From NCBI RefSeq assembly GCF_045679555.1, contig NC_092096.1:28838364-28902363 (forward strand): a DNA stretch of 64,000 nucleotides. The letters run 5' to 3'. The stretch's first letter is position 1, and each line of letters opens with the position of its first letter. Below are positions 36,021 through 51,397 of the stretch, piece by piece. The translations under genes were made by a program, and so were the position numbers. The stretch is from Salvelinus alpinus (Eukaryota > Chordata > Actinopteri > Salmoniformes > Salmonidae). The notes beneath the pieces were generated by a model that was given only the letters and a program-made list of their open reading frames with translations, was not told the DNA's origin and ran no database searches.

Positions 36021-38389
36021 ATTGAGAGTTAAAATAACCAATCACTGCAAATAAAAATGTACATTTACTCTTTCAAACCAATTAATGTTCAAATAAGCCA
36101 ACTTCTTCCCATTTTTATTTCATTTAATTGCTAGATATTACGAAGTTGAAAGGGCATAAAGAAGTAAGTGAAATATAATATAATATATATAGATGTGGAT
36201 CTGAATAATATCACTGATATTAACTAAACCGAAATTATTTACGAGCAACTAGTTTTCCTGCTTTTTCTTTACTGTGTTTAAATAAAGCAATGACCCCGCG
36301 CAACTACGGTAATTCGTTACCGTAAAGACTTGTTGATTAGTTCTTTGTGCCAATATGATGTAAGAGTAAATTAACAAGGCACTTGTCACAGCTGTACTGT
36401 TTCTATTACTATGTTTGGCATAGTGGGGTGTCTACATAGAGGTTGTTCACTTGTGTTTGATGTTTCATCACAGACTCAATCTACTTCATGCGTAGCTGTG
36501 CATGCCCGCGGGTGAGAATGAACGTATGTGTTCGTATGTGTTTCGTATGTGTTTTGTATGTGTTTTATATGTGTGTGGGGGTGCTGCAGAGAGAGAGAGT
36601 GTTTGGAGATCAATGTGAGCAGCTGTTCTCTCCTCACTTCAAACACCGCCTGTGTTGTTGGTGCGGCTGGGCTTCCGACAGCCTTCGCAGGGGGATCAAA
36701 GGGTAACGAGACAGGCAGCGCACACACGCCCGACAGCCCCATGAATATTGATACGGCTTGGGAGAGAGATGGAGGCAGAGTGTCTTCAATCGCTCATCAA
36801 CCTCCACCGATGAACAGGAGAGGGGGGTCGTGGATAGGTGGGTAGGGGGTGGCGGTGGGGGCTGAGGTATGGGACAACATCTGCGAATAGCTCTATTTGG
36901 CCGACAGACTGACACACCCTTAACTTGGGCAGTCGAGTTAATTGAGGTGAGGGATATATTAATTCCTCCTTCCTGTTTACCCTTTAAAATGGAGTCTTCT
37001 TATCTGTCCTATGTGACGTCCATTCTAACACAGAAAATGACAGTTTGATTACTCAGACTCCTCCAGGGCAGGTACTTTAACCTGAGCTATGTTGCATATT
37101 AGCCTTGTTAAATGGCAGACAGACAGACACTGGAGGGTGGACAAGCGTGGAGATGGGGAGACTGGTGTGAGCATCAGGCTAAGCCCCACTGGAGGCAGGT
37201 CATTTGTGGGGGCGACTGTGGTGGATGGGGGTGCCTCAATCTTGGTACTCCTGTCATAAATCAAGCTACCTCTCCGGGGCTGTTATCGTCAGTCTCAGGC
37301 CCCAGGATGGCTTGTTCTGTGGACTGCGACCGAGGGCGAGGCGGATGCGGCGGTTGTCACAGTGGTTATCGATCGTGTGGGATGAGTGTTGCCATGGGAT
37401 TCCTGTCCTGGCTCGGTCACTGACATATCTCCTATCTAGAGCCTAGTCGACACAGTCTAACGAATGCAAAGACACGAATACAATACAGACACGGGTCTGA
37501 GTGCTCACTCAGTTTAATTACGACATCAATCAAACATCAACCAAACACTATTTTGACTTGCATCTTAATTAACTGAACTTAACTTGATAGCCCAAGTTGC
37601 CAAAATTATTTTTCAGAAGAATTGACAGTGATGTTAGACCACCAGGATCTGGCATATTTTGTAGTTATTTGCGAGTCGAGGAGTTGAGGCTCATTGGAGG
37701 GAACCTCCCAGATGGTCGTGGTGACTTGGATTGCCTGCGTTGGTGTCAAGTGAAACATCAACCCGATCAAGCCGATATAAACTCAAACAAAGTCCCCCTC
37801 TTCAACAGCCATTTAAACCATCATCCTGTTAGGCATCATCAGAACCTCCTCGTTCTTTGTTCTCCAGCAGACAAGTTCAGGAGCATCACCTCATGTTGGG
37901 TATCTCTGACTGACAGAATAGTTTCTGAAACTCTACCTTTACCGCTGACAAGAGCTTTGCCACTCGGGGAGGCAGACCCTGAGAGCGTTAGAAAGCAATT
38001 TCCCTCTAATCAGGTTCACTACAAAGCCCTCACATCCAACCACCCTGGTATACCACCATTGTTGCCGCTGTTCTATTCCTCTAGGCTCATATTGTTTTTT
38101 TAATGAGCGTTGCATGGTGCAGACTGTCGATTGAAGTTATCAGAGATTTTTTTTCTCCCATTGCCTTTATGTTCACAGTTCTTTGAAGATGGGGATTAAT
38201 GCCGGCGATTGACTTCATATAAAAACCGTGTTTCGCCGGATAGCGAGACCCCAGCAAGTCTTATCAAAATGACACACTGTTGAAGTCAATCGCTACAGTG
38301 ATTCACTTCATAGCTGAAGATATTCCTGTTGTTGTTCGTCTCTGGGCTGTGGTGTTGACAGAGCACCACCTGACACTCTTGGAAACAAA
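36021..38389. other. Noncoding stretch, mostly unique-looking
   Basis: 36470-37440 is GC-richer and free of recognised repeats except a GTATGTGTT cluster at 36530-36570. A 168-codon frame at 37597-38103 (plus) opens with TTG and shows no domain; frames of this length are expected by chance in 64 kb. 38120-38340 is unique-looking. No gene is called. Confidence 0.45.
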
Positions 38390-38612
38390 AGTGCTATCTA
38401 GAACCTAAAATAGTTATTCAGGTGTCCCTATAGGAGAACCCTTTAAATAACCTTTTTTGGTTCTAAACAGAACCTTTTTGGTTCCGGGACAGGTATAACC
38501 CTTTTGGGTTCCATGTAGAATCCTTTCCAAAGAGGGTTCTACATGGAACCCAAAAGGGTTCTCCTATGGGGACAGCCAAAGAACCCTTTAGGAACCCTTT
38601 TTTCTAAGAGTA
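38390..38612. mobile_element. Foldback element of AACCCTTTTGGGTTCC type
   Basis: Nested inverted repeats. ACCCTTTTGGGTTCCATGTA (38498-38517) pairs with TACATGGAACCCAAAAGGGT (about 38542-38561). The outer GTCCCTATAGGAGAACCCTT (about 38424) pairs with GGGTTCTCCTATGGGGACAG (about 38557). I recognise it as a common salmonid non-autonomous DNA element. No coding frame is present. Confidence 0.85.
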
Positions 38613-40052
38613 CCACTGAGCCAGTGTCAAGTTGGTTTTAGGTTTGATGTTGAAGACCTCTATTGGTCATGTCATAAAAAAATTAGAAAGTGAAGAGAGA
38701 GAGCGTGAAGTTAAGCCTTCATTAATGTATTCTTTATGATTGTCCTTCAGGTGGAGGAGACGAGGAGCTGCTCTGTGTCATGAAGACGAAGGTGAAAACA
38801 TTCTCCTGCCCCAGGCTGAGTGGAGTGCACTGCATACAAAGGTGTGCCATTCTCCCTCCTGTCAAATTCCCTAATCTCGTTGATGACTAGCTTCAGCCAG
38901 GATCGTCGGGTGTCATTGTGATGACTCCAGCCGATGTGTTACACAGCTACTACTGTTGGGCCTTTAACACTCCATTAAGGTGTGTGACTGACATGTTCCC
39001 AATGGGATTATAAAGCAGGGTTATCTGTGATCACCTGTTGGCCTGGGTTAGAGTGCATTACTGGGATGCCTCCTTTCCGTGGGTGTGATGTCACCACTTG
39101 TTCCATGCTGTATTGTTTTGCGCTTCCTTCCCCCCTGTTGCTCACTGGCCAGACTGCACTGCTAGTGTAAAATCTCACCCGTAGTGTGTTACTGAGACGG
39201 CCGTTGGCTGAGTCACACTGTGATATTTACCAAACCATTGCAGCAGTAGACATCACAAGACAGTGCTCTGATTCCCTGGCAGAAGGATGGAAGACCTTCA
39301 CTTAGTGCTCCCTCTACTCATCTGCATGGGTTTCAGACCTCTCTCTCGCTCTCTCTCTCGCCTTCAGTAGTGCCAGTTGCTCTCTACGATCGACAGGCTC
39401 GCCGCCCCATTCTCGGTTTGTTTCGCAAATGTTAATTAAACCCTCTAATTAGCTTTCCTCGCTAAAAGGTTGAATTAAATCAGACCCAGAATGGCAAATG
39501 ATTCCTGGCATTAGCATAATTGTGTTTTTGAAGTGTAAAGATCTAGGCATTAGGATGCCGGCAGCAGGCGTTGTGCAGTGATTTGTTGTGTTTGTGCTGA
39601 GGCCCCAGGGGATTGTGGGATGGCTAAGTGACATGGGAACGGTGCACTCTGACCCTGCAGGGGTCTTTAACGAGACCTGTTCCAAGACCTGTGTGTGTTT
39701 GTGTGTGTGCGCACTCAACAGTAGGTGACTAAAGCCCCAAGAACATATACCGCACTGCAGGTTTACTAAAAATGTTTGTCAAGATGTATTGTTAGGACTG
39801 ATGTTGTTTTGCCTCAATATCCAATGACATTGTTGGTGGACAGCTTGCAGGGTATGCTGTCTGAATGCAGTCAACACCCCTGATATAGCATAAACATTCT
39901 AAGTGAACTTGCAGTGCGGTTTGCATCCACCTGGTAATTGATTGTCGTGTGCCTGAAAGAGGACGTGAAGTAGCAAGAAGCCAACAGCGGGGAGAAAAAT
40001 AGAGAGATTGGTTTGTGAATAACGATTGGTGTGTGTGTGTGTGTGTGTGTGT
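38613..40052. other. Noncoding stretch, unique-looking
   Basis: 39405-39560 is AT-rich with TAATTA-type sites and is repeat-free, a candidate conserved noncoding element. An exon-like segment at 38751-38841 has a good acceptor (GATTGTCCTTCAG) and a GTGTGC donor but no recognisable product. A (GT)n run ends at 40050. Confidence 0.4.
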
Positions 40053-40224
40053 CACAGGAGGTTGACTTAATTGAGAAGGATGGGCTCGTGGTAACGGCTG
40101 GAGCGGAAGTGGTGGAATGGTATCAAATACATTAAACACATCGGTTTCCATGCGTTTGATGCCATTCCATTCACTCCATTCCAGCCATTATTATGAGCCG
40201 TCCTCCTTTCAGCAGCCTCCTGTG
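40053..40224. mobile_element. MITE with CACAGGAGG...CCTCCTGTG ends
   Basis: About 45-bp terminal inverted repeats: the left is CACAGGAGGTTGACTTAATT and the right ends TTTCAGCAGCCTCCTGTG. The inner parts AACGGCTGGA and TCCAGCCATT also pair. The centre is ATGGTATCAAATACATTAAA and its imperfect reverse. It lies between two (GT)n tracts, as if inserted in a microsatellite. It matches a salmonid family I know. Confidence 0.88.
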
Positions 40225-40240
40225 GTGTGCATGTGAGTGT

Positions 40241-40802
<562 letters not shown>

Positions 40803-40858
40803 TACGGTGTCTTCAGAGGGTATTCAACGCCTTGACTTTTTCCACATTTTGTTGTGGT
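40803..40858. mobile_element. Isolated Tc1-like terminal fragment
   Basis: CGGTGTCTTCAGAGGGTATT, then TTGACTTTTTCCACATTTTG, match the inverted-repeat end of the element that starts 220 bp further on. No partner end is seen before that element begins. Confidence 0.65.
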
Positions 40859-41023
40859 GAGAGACTATAAAAAAAGGTTTTCAGTAATTCAGTGGAACGT
40901 AAAGGAAATCACACTGCAAAACATCACCCTCATGCACTTAAGGAGATCACGAATATCATGGACACATTGGAACTAATGGTTATATTGTATGGAGGTTAAA
41001 CGACCCTGACCTAGTCAGATATA

Positions 41024-42535
41024 CAGTACTTTCAGAAAGTATTCACGCCCCTTCACTTTTTCCACATTTTGTTGTGTTACAGCCTGAATTTAAATTGAGA
41101 TGTTTCATCACTGGTCTACACGCAATACCTTGTCATTTCAAAGTGTAATTATGTTTTTCAAAATGTTTACAAATTCGTAAAAAATTCAAAGCTGAAGTGT
41201 CTTCAGTCAATAAGTATTAAACCCCTTTGTTATGTAAGCCTAAATAAGTTCAGGAGTAACAATTTGCTTAACTAGTCACATACTAAGTTGCATGGACTCA
41301 TTCTGTGTGCAATAATAGTGTTTAACATGATTTTTTAATGACTACCTCATCTCTGTACCCCACACATACAATTATCTATAAGTTCCCTCATTCGAGCAGT
41401 GAATTTCAAAAACAGAAATGCTCGAAAAACAGAAAATTCAACCACAAAGACCAGGGAGCTTTTCCAACGCCTCGCAAAGAAGGGCACCTATTGGTAGATG
41501 GCAACAACAACAAAAAGCAGACATTGAATATCCTTTTAAGCGTGGTGAAGTTATTAATTAGACTTTGGATGGTGTATCAATACACCCAGTCACTACAAAG
41601 ATACAGGTGTCCTTCCTAATTCCAGAGAGGAAGGAAACCCCTCAGGGATTTCACCATGAGGCCAATGGTGACTTTAAAATAGTAAAAATGGCTGTGAAAG
41701 GAGAAAACTGAGGATGGATCAACAACATTCTAGTTACTACACAATACTAACCTAATTGACAGACTGAAAAGAAGGAAGCATGTACAGAATAAAACATATT
41801 CCAAAACATGCATCATGTTTGCAATAAGGCACTAAAGTAAAACTGCAAAAAAAGAGAAAAAAATAACTTTCTGTCCTGAATACAAAGTGTTAGGTTTGGG
41901 GGTAAATCCAACACAACACATCACTGAGTACCACTCATCATATTTTCAAGCATGGTGGTGGCTGCATCATGTTATGGGTATGCTTGTCATCGGCAAGGAC
42001 TAGGACGTGTTTTTATGATAAAAATAAATGGAATAGAGCTCAATTCTAGAGGAAAACCTGGTTCAGTCTGCTTTTCACCAGACAGGACAATAACCTAAAA
42101 CACAAGGGCAAATATACACTGGTTGCTTACCAAGATGACATTGAATGTTGCTGAGTGGCCTAGTTACAGTTTTGACTTAAATTGGTATGAAAATCTATGG
42201 CAAGACTTGAAAATGGCTGTCTAGCAATGATCAACAACCAGCTTGACAGAGCTTGAAGAATTTTTAAAAGAATAATGTGCAAATATTGCACTATCCAGGT
42301 GTGCAAAGCCCTTAGACTTAGAGACTTACTCAGAAAGACTCACAGCTGTAATCGCTGCCAAAGGCGATTCTTACATGTACAGTATTGACTCAGGGGGTTG
42401 AATACTCATCTAATCAAGATACAGTATATTAGTGTTTTATTTTTCATTCCACTTTGACATTAGTGACAAAAAATGGACAACTAAATCCATTATAATCCCA
42501 CATTGTAACACAACAAAATGTGGAAAAAGTAAAGA
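41024..42535 (+). mobile_element. Tc1/mariner-like element 3, right end truncated
   Basis: The left end is CAGTACTTTCAGAAAGTATT with TA at 41022-41023, followed by CACTTTTTCCACATTTTGTT and GTGTTACAGCC. The right side mirrors this with AACACAACAAAATGTGGAAA but breaks at about 42535, before the outer part of the repeat. Between them is a heavily decayed transposase. Confidence 0.85.
41430..42400 (+). pseudogene. Decayed Tc1-like transposase
   Basis: Fragments in shifting frames: RPGSFSNASQRRAPIGRWQQ near 41445-41510, a GGGCIMLWV-like block near 41950-41980, HQTGQ..PKTQGQ (where FQQDNDPKH should be) near 42075-42110, and CKAL then GDSYMYSIDS-like sequence near 42300-42385. Stops and frameshifts are frequent and both Asp blocks are corrupted. 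It is older than the other two Tc1-like copies. Confidence 0.7.
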
Positions 42536-43724
42536 GGTTTCTGACATTTTCTCACTACACACACACACACAACACACGCACAACGCACACAAGCATACAT
42601 CTCCCCGAGGCCTGATTGAGTGTGAGTGTCTGCGCTGCTGGTCAAGGTCAGCTGATAATGGGAGTGATTGAGAACGGGGAGCAACAGTCTCAGGTAATGA
42701 GATTTACGACCCTGAGCCCCCCTCCACCTCCCCATGTCCACCCTCCACCTCCCCCTGTCCACCCTCCTCTCCCACTAACATGATTTATGGCTCTAATAGA
42801 AGTCTACGCTCCCCAGATGGAGGCTTCACTGCACACATTACCACTGAGGGAAACTCATCCTTCCACAATGAGTGGGGGACCAGAGAAACAACTCTACCAG
42901 AGGCAGAACTAGGTTAGAGCTGGCGAGGTGCTATAGCCAAAACCACACTGCGTAGCCTCTCTACCCTATGTTAACTACCAGTATAGCACACAGGAAGAGC
43001 TTGCCACCAGGATACTACACAAGTAGAACACCGACGTTGATATTTGCAATATCCCAAGTGTTTGGTGACCACATAATGTCAGCACATCTCGAGTTTGCTT
43101 TTATAGTGTATACTGTAGCATACATAGTCATAACTTACCAACGGCATACTGCTGTTACTGCCAGGCTATACCAGATTGCATCAGACATCAAAAGGACGTG
43201 TCCAGATTTATCTAAACATTGACGCACATTCTAGGCTGTTACTTTAAAAAATATATATCATACACATAAAATAGTACATTCTTTGTCTATTCTGCTTTTG
43301 TTAAGAGAGGCTTCTGGAAACCAAACGACAGCGAAACAGTCAGATAGCATCCCACTAGTTGTGATGCTAATATTTGCTGTGGCTCAAAACACCAACTGTA
43401 CGTGTTCAAAATGAAGGTGAGTGGGATTTGGCTTCTTGTTCTGTTGTTTGCACTGAGCCGGTCTCCAGGCTCGTTGTTTTAACGTAGGAAATGAGACCCT
43501 GTTATAAGCTCCTCTAAGCCGAGGTTGGCAGTTATTGACGTGCCTTGTCCTTGGCTGGAGGTTTATTTTGTTGATTTTCCCTCTGCCAATCAGAAAAGTC
43601 GCAAGTAGCAGTCACTTTGAACAGCCTGTTAATCTATAATCTCATATCACAACACCCTGGCAGGGAGTGGGTGGAGGGGGCACTGCATCGAAAGCAAACA
43701 ATAGCTGATGGTGTAGCTAGCCTA
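42536..43724. other. Noncoding stretch
   Basis: Short CA-rich cluster at 42556-42590 and a duplicated CACCTCCCC.TGTCCACCCT phrase at 42725-42765. Otherwise unique-looking, with no gene recognised. Confidence 0.4.
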
Positions 43725-45183
43725 TGACTGTTGATGTTATGTGTGATGTGGTGACTGTTGATGTTATGTGAGATGTGGTGACTGTTGATGTTATGTGTGA
43801 TGTGGTGACTGTTGATGTTATGTGAGATGTGGTGACTGTTGATGTTATGTGTGATGTGGTGACTGTTGATGTTATGTGTGATGTGGTGACTGTTGATGTT
43901 ATGTGAGATGTGGTGACTGTTGATGTTATGTGAGACGTGGTGACTGTTGATGATATGTGTGATGTGGTGACTGTTGATGTTATGTGTGATGTGGTGACTG
44001 TTGATGTTATGTGAGATGTGGTGACTGTTGATGTTATGTGAGACGTGGTGACTGTTGATCTTATGTGTGATGTGGTGACTGTTGATGTTATGTGAGATGT
44101 GGTGACTGTTGATGTTATGTGAGACGTGGTGACTGTTGATGTTATGTGAGATGTGGTGACTGTTGATGTTATGTGAGATGTGGTGACTGTTGATGTTATG
44201 TGAGATGTGGTGACTGTTGATGTTATGTGAGACGTGGTGACTGTTGATGTTATGTGAGATGTGGTGACTGTTGATGTTATGTGAGATGTGGTGACTGTTG
44301 ATGTTATGTGAGATGTGGTGACTGTTGATGTTATGTGAGATGTGGTGACTGTTGATGTTATGTGTGACGTGGTGACTGTTGATGTTATGTGTGACGTGGT
44401 GACTGTTGATGTTATGTGAGATGTGGTGACTGTTGATGTTATGTGAGACATGGTGACTGTTGATGTTATGTGAGATGTGGTGACTGTTGATGTTATGTGA
44501 GATGTGGTGACTGTTGATGTTATGTGAGACGTGGTGACTGTTGATGTTATGTGAGATGTGGTGACTGTTGATGTTATGTGAGATGTGGTGACTGTTGATG
44601 TTATGTGAGACGTGGTGACTGTTGATGTTATGTGAGACGTGGTGACTGTTGATGTTATGTGAGATGTGGTGACTGTTGATGTTATGTGAGATGTGGTGAC
44701 TGTTGATGTTATGTGAGATGTGGTGACTGTTGATGTTATGTGTGATGTGGTGACTGTTGATGTTATGTGAGATGTGGTGCCTGTTGATGTTATGTGTGAT
44801 GTGGTGACTGTTGATGTTATGTGAGACGTGGTGACTGTTGATGTTATGTGAGACGTGGTGACTGTTGATGTTATGTGAGACGTGGTGACTGTTGATGTTA
44901 TGTGAGATGTGGTGACTGTTGATGTTATGTGAGATGTGGTGACTGTTGATGTTATGTGAGATGTGGTGACTGTTGATGTTATGTGTGATGTGGTGACTGT
45001 TGATGTTATGTGAGATGTGGTGCCTGTTGATGTTATGTGTGATGTGGTGACTGTTGATGTTATGTGAGACGTGGTGACTGTTGATGTTATGTGAGATGTG
45101 GTGACTGTTGATGTTATGTGAGATGTGGTGACTGTTGATGTTATGTGAGATGTGGTGACTGTTGATGTTATGTGTGATGTGGA
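43725..45183. repeat. 27-bp minisatellite, about 54 copies
   Basis: Unit GATGTGGTGACTGTTGATGT plus TATGTGA. Because 27 is nine codons, stop-free frames persist across the array and give a 519-codon minus-strand frame of HNINSHHIS repeats and a 244-codon ITSTVTTSH frame. There is no signal peptide, no non-repeat domain and no sign of exons, so I treat it as noncoding. A rare variant (GTGCC for GTGAC) lies at 44778 and again exactly 243 bp (nine units) later at 45021, showing a duplicated block. Confidence 0.97.
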
Positions 45184-47767
45184 GGACTCTCACTTGGTCA
45201 TCTTTTGGTATTTCAGAAGCATGTTGGTCTGTTGGTGACCAGACCTGCGTTTAAATACTATTTAGCGTATTTCAATTACTTTCAAAGACCTCTGGAAGTA
45301 AGTATTTAGATATTTTTATTTGAAAAGTAGTTGAATAATGGAATGTATTTCTAAATACTCAAATAGACTAACTCAACTACACTCCCATGCATTTAACCCA
45401 AGTATTTTAAAAATAGTATTTGAAATAAGTCTTTGAAAATACTTAAAAATACTTCAATAGAAGTAGTGGATTCGGGTCACATTATCTGTAAATACTCAAA
45501 CACACAGAAAATAAGTATTTAAATAACAGAACAAGTAGTTGAACCAATGTCTACTGCTGACTTTTTAAGACAATAAACCACAATCAAACGAACTATTTAT
45601 TTACATGGTCGTTTTATAGACAGCTACAGTTTAGTTATACATTGTTACACATTAATACCTGTTTGCATCATGCATCCTATTTCAAGGATTTACAAATTAA
45701 CTCACAATCGTAATTACACTCAACATGGTCTGAGGGACACTTATTGTAAAGTGGGACCAGCTTAGACAGAGACAGGCCGAAATTGGCCAAAACACAATTT
45801 TCTTTGAAATAGGACCTCCATGATTTTTTAAATGTAATAAACACTTTCATCTAATTTCCAGAGTCACGGGCCTATAGCGGGGGAAGGCTAGAGGCAGATA
45901 AAAATAGAATAGTTGAGAGAGAAAAAAAGTGGAGGACCAACCTCCAGTCTCGATGGGACCTTTTAAAGGCAGTACATGTATGTCACTCCTGTGTGTCTCT
46001 AAGGGCTTCATTAGGAGAGCCCCATGTCTCCTCTCTGTGAGTCCTCGTAAGGTCTCTGCAAGCCTCTACCTGGCTTTGGGAGCCCCTGTGCTCTGGACTG
46101 TTTAAACCAGCTTTAGAGCCCCCATGACCTAGAGGGGGACAATTTCTGCTAGTTTTATTGTCTCTAGTGAGGGAAAAGCATTCATGGGAGGTAATGCTAT
46201 TGCTAAAAAATCTGCCTCTGTTTGGACTAACATCCAGATAGGTATTTGTCACAATCTTTTGAATTATTAAACAATGTGAAAAGGAACTACTAACTTGGAC
46301 AGTAGGTCTACCGATTATGACCAGATTGTCTGTACAAAATCCACTCCATCACCAAAATGAATTGTAGAGAATAGATTTTGTGGCAGTGTTTAAATTTTTT
46401 AAATAAATGGGGTTACATGTCATAAGTGATGAAGAGCATGACCCCATTCATGATACCAGACTGGAGATGTGCTAATATCTTCTCCATGGTCTCTCCCGGG
46501 AGTTACAATGGTGTTAAGTTGAAAGGGCAGTTTTAATTCTCTGTACAATATATGCGGCTTGCTGTGGCTGCTTTGATGCTCAAACTCGACTGGTTAGAGA
46601 GAAACTCCCATCATCTCACATTGACTGCAGGGTACTTGATGCTGCCATGTGTCAGAACGGCTGAGGATGCACTGTAGTTGATTTGCCACCTGTCAGCATC
46701 AAACGTCGAGAGGAAAGTCAGTAACCTCACACACCTCCCTGCTGAGCTACAGAGTATGTTCTTCTCATGCTGGAGAAATGCGTGTTTGGATATTTCAGTC
46801 ATCTAAAGAATGTTCACTACGCTGGTATCGGTTCAAACGTACTATTATTGAGTCTGTGCATGGTCCATGTATTGCTCTGCTTTGAATATTACACCCACAT
46901 TTGTTGAGGTGTTACGATCATCATCACCACCAGTCTTAAAGCTTTTCATTGAACTTAACAATAAACGTGGACAGTCCCTGAACCAGTAACTATTTCACTG
47001 GGAGTGACTTTGCCTTTTGTAACCGAGCCATCATGTTAGCGTCACACAGATCCCAGTACAGCTTGAGTTTGGACCGGAACGAGGACCAACAGACGGGAGA
47101 GAAACGACTAGTTGGATGACTCAGTCGGAGGCAGCAGCTTGTTAGAGTGGAAATGGATTAGCCGTGGTACAATGGGAGTCTTAGGCGTGTCTTAGGCGGC
47201 TGCGCTACAGCCTGCCTGTGTCACCCGGGCTGCTAGACTCATTTGTGCCCAGCGGTGCATGCACCAGCCAACTCACACACTGTTTTTCTAATTGCCATAG
47301 TTTCACTGTCGGCATCAGCCAAAGCTCAGATTTACCCTACGGCGTCTCGATCTCATTCTGTCTGTGATGTGAACAAAATGTTTCTTCTTGAAAATGGCAC
47401 CTTTGCCAAACATTGCTCCTTATTCAATCAGAACGGAAATGATTATGGGGATATCATAAAAATGACTTGACATGAGAGAAGCTTTTTATATTGTATACTA
47501 GAATGATAATGTCTCTTTCACCTAAACCCATACATACACTGCCATGTCTCTTTCACTGAAACCAATTTGCACCTGCTCTACCACTGGAACTGATCTGCAC
47601 ATCATTTATTATACATTACTTGCAAACTAATGCATATTGCAAATTGCTATAATACTTACATTGTACTTAGTTACAGCTTATACACAATCTAGCAGTTACT
47701 GATACACAAGCTGATCCTGGATTTGCAGCCAGTGAGAACTTCTCCTAATCATCATCAGTGTCTATTT
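45184..47767. other. Noncoding stretch
   Basis: 45270-45545 is AT-rich with many AAGTATTT and AAATACTT phrases in both orientations and may be an old MITE. 45546-47767 is unique-looking, with no coding motif in frames under 90 codons. Confidence 0.45.
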
Positions 47768-48048
47768 AAGCAATAAGGCCCGAGGGGGTGTGGTATATGG
47801 CCAATATACCACGGCTATGGGTTGTTCTTAGGAACGACGCAACTCAGTGCCTGGACACAACCCTTAGCCGTGGTATGTTGGACATATACCACAAACCCCT
47901 GAGGTGCTTTATTTCTATTCTAAACTGGTTACCAACATAATTAGAGCAGTAAAAATAAATGTTTTGTCATACCCGTGGTATACTATCTGATATACCACGG
48001 CTGTCAGCCAATCAGCATTCAGGACTCGAACCACCCAGTTTATAATCT
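47768..48048. mobile_element. MITE-like element with GTGGTATATGGCC hairpin
   Basis: The left arm GTGGTATATGGCCAATATAC plus CACGGCTATGG is mirrored by CCTTAGCCGTGGTATGTTGG plus ACATATACCAC about 50 bp later. A further TATACCACGG block lies at 47992-48001. The element ends near ACCCAGTTTATAAT. I recognise it as a common salmonid DNA repeat. Confidence 0.8.
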
Positions 48049-48626
48049 TAAATATGTCATGACAGTCAACTGTTTGTCATTAATCATCATCAGCAATGAA
48101 CAAAACGACAGACGAGAAACTAAACATGCTGTCATCATCAATCAGGCACAGGTTTCTATGACAGTCTTAACATATTGCCATAGTCAGGTAGGGACAGGCA
48201 GACAAATGGCCATGCAAACATGCTGTCAGCAGCAACCAGAGAATGAGATCCAAATCGACTCGCATCCTCCCTTTGAGATAGATGGTAGGATAATAGCACT
48301 TGCTAGATAACGTGTTCTGAATTTACATGGAAGGGATTGTGGAGTATACAGTTTTTATGATAAAGATAAGAGATGTCTTACTGTCTTTGATAATGGGTCT
48401 CTTCTGTTTTTGTTATGCAGGTAGACTGATGTTCATATTCTACTATGGACGGTGTGTGGTACAGACTGACATCGACTGGAGCAGAACAGGCCACGAGGAC
48501 GATTCAGCTCTACCATAGGTGTGTCATCATGTGTGTGTCTGTGTGCATCAATACTGAAACCATTAGTCTGTATATATCCACCTACTGCATCATCTTAACT
48601 CATTTTAACTGTGAAGAATGTTTGAT
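48049..48626. other. Noncoding stretch
   Basis: Open frames up to 111 codons show no known motif. A TTTTTGTTATGCAG acceptor-like site lies at 48406-48420, but the following frame is short. Confidence 0.4.
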
Positions 48627-48627
48627 T

Positions 48628-48798
48628 AGGCTGTGTTTAGCCAGGCAACCAATTCTTATCTTTTAATCATTAATTTGTCTTTTGACAAATCAGATCAGCT
48701 CTGAAAAATATCTGATGTGAAAAGATCTGATGTTATTGGTCAAAAGACCAATTAGTGTAAAAAATATCAGAATTTGTCTGCCTGTGTAAACACAGCCT
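48628..48798. mobile_element. MITE with AGGCTGTGTTTA ends
   Basis: The left end is AGGCTGTGTTTAGCCAGGCA and the right end is GCCTGTGTAAACACAGCCT, inverted. Inside, TTGTCTTTTGACAAATCAGA and GGTCAAAAGACCAATTAGTG are internal inverted blocks. There is no coding frame. The family is one I know from salmonids. Confidence 0.85.
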
Positions 48799-49417
<619 letters not shown>

Positions 49418-49609
49418 CTGAGCAGGGGGGAGCTAGCGGGAGCTGGCGGGAGTGGGAGTGTGTGGACAGCCCAGGTAAATTGTGATTGACAGGCCCTGAA
49501 GCCCTCAACAGCGAATAGATGAATAATATAATATCCTGTGGTGCCAGCCCCCATCCAGAGCTTGGAATGAGACACATAGCCTTCTGAGCTCTGACAGATT
49601 CTGAGAATG

Positions 49610-51397
<1,788 letters not shown>

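Noticed and set aside
37597..38103. 168-codon plus-strand frame in non-repeat DNA
   Set aside because: It starts at TTG and has no recognised motif. In 64 kb read in six frames, about two stop-free runs of this length are expected by chance, using 3/64 stops per codon.
43634..45193. 519-codon minus-strand open frame of HNINSHHIS repeats
   Set aside because: It is the direct result of a 27-bp (nine-codon) tandem repeat. A second frame is also open for 244 codons, and there is no domain, signal peptide or splice structure.
45270..45545. AT-rich element with AAGTATTT/AAATACTT in both orientations
   Set aside because: It looks like an old MITE, but I could not define ends or arms, so it is only mentioned in a gap entry.
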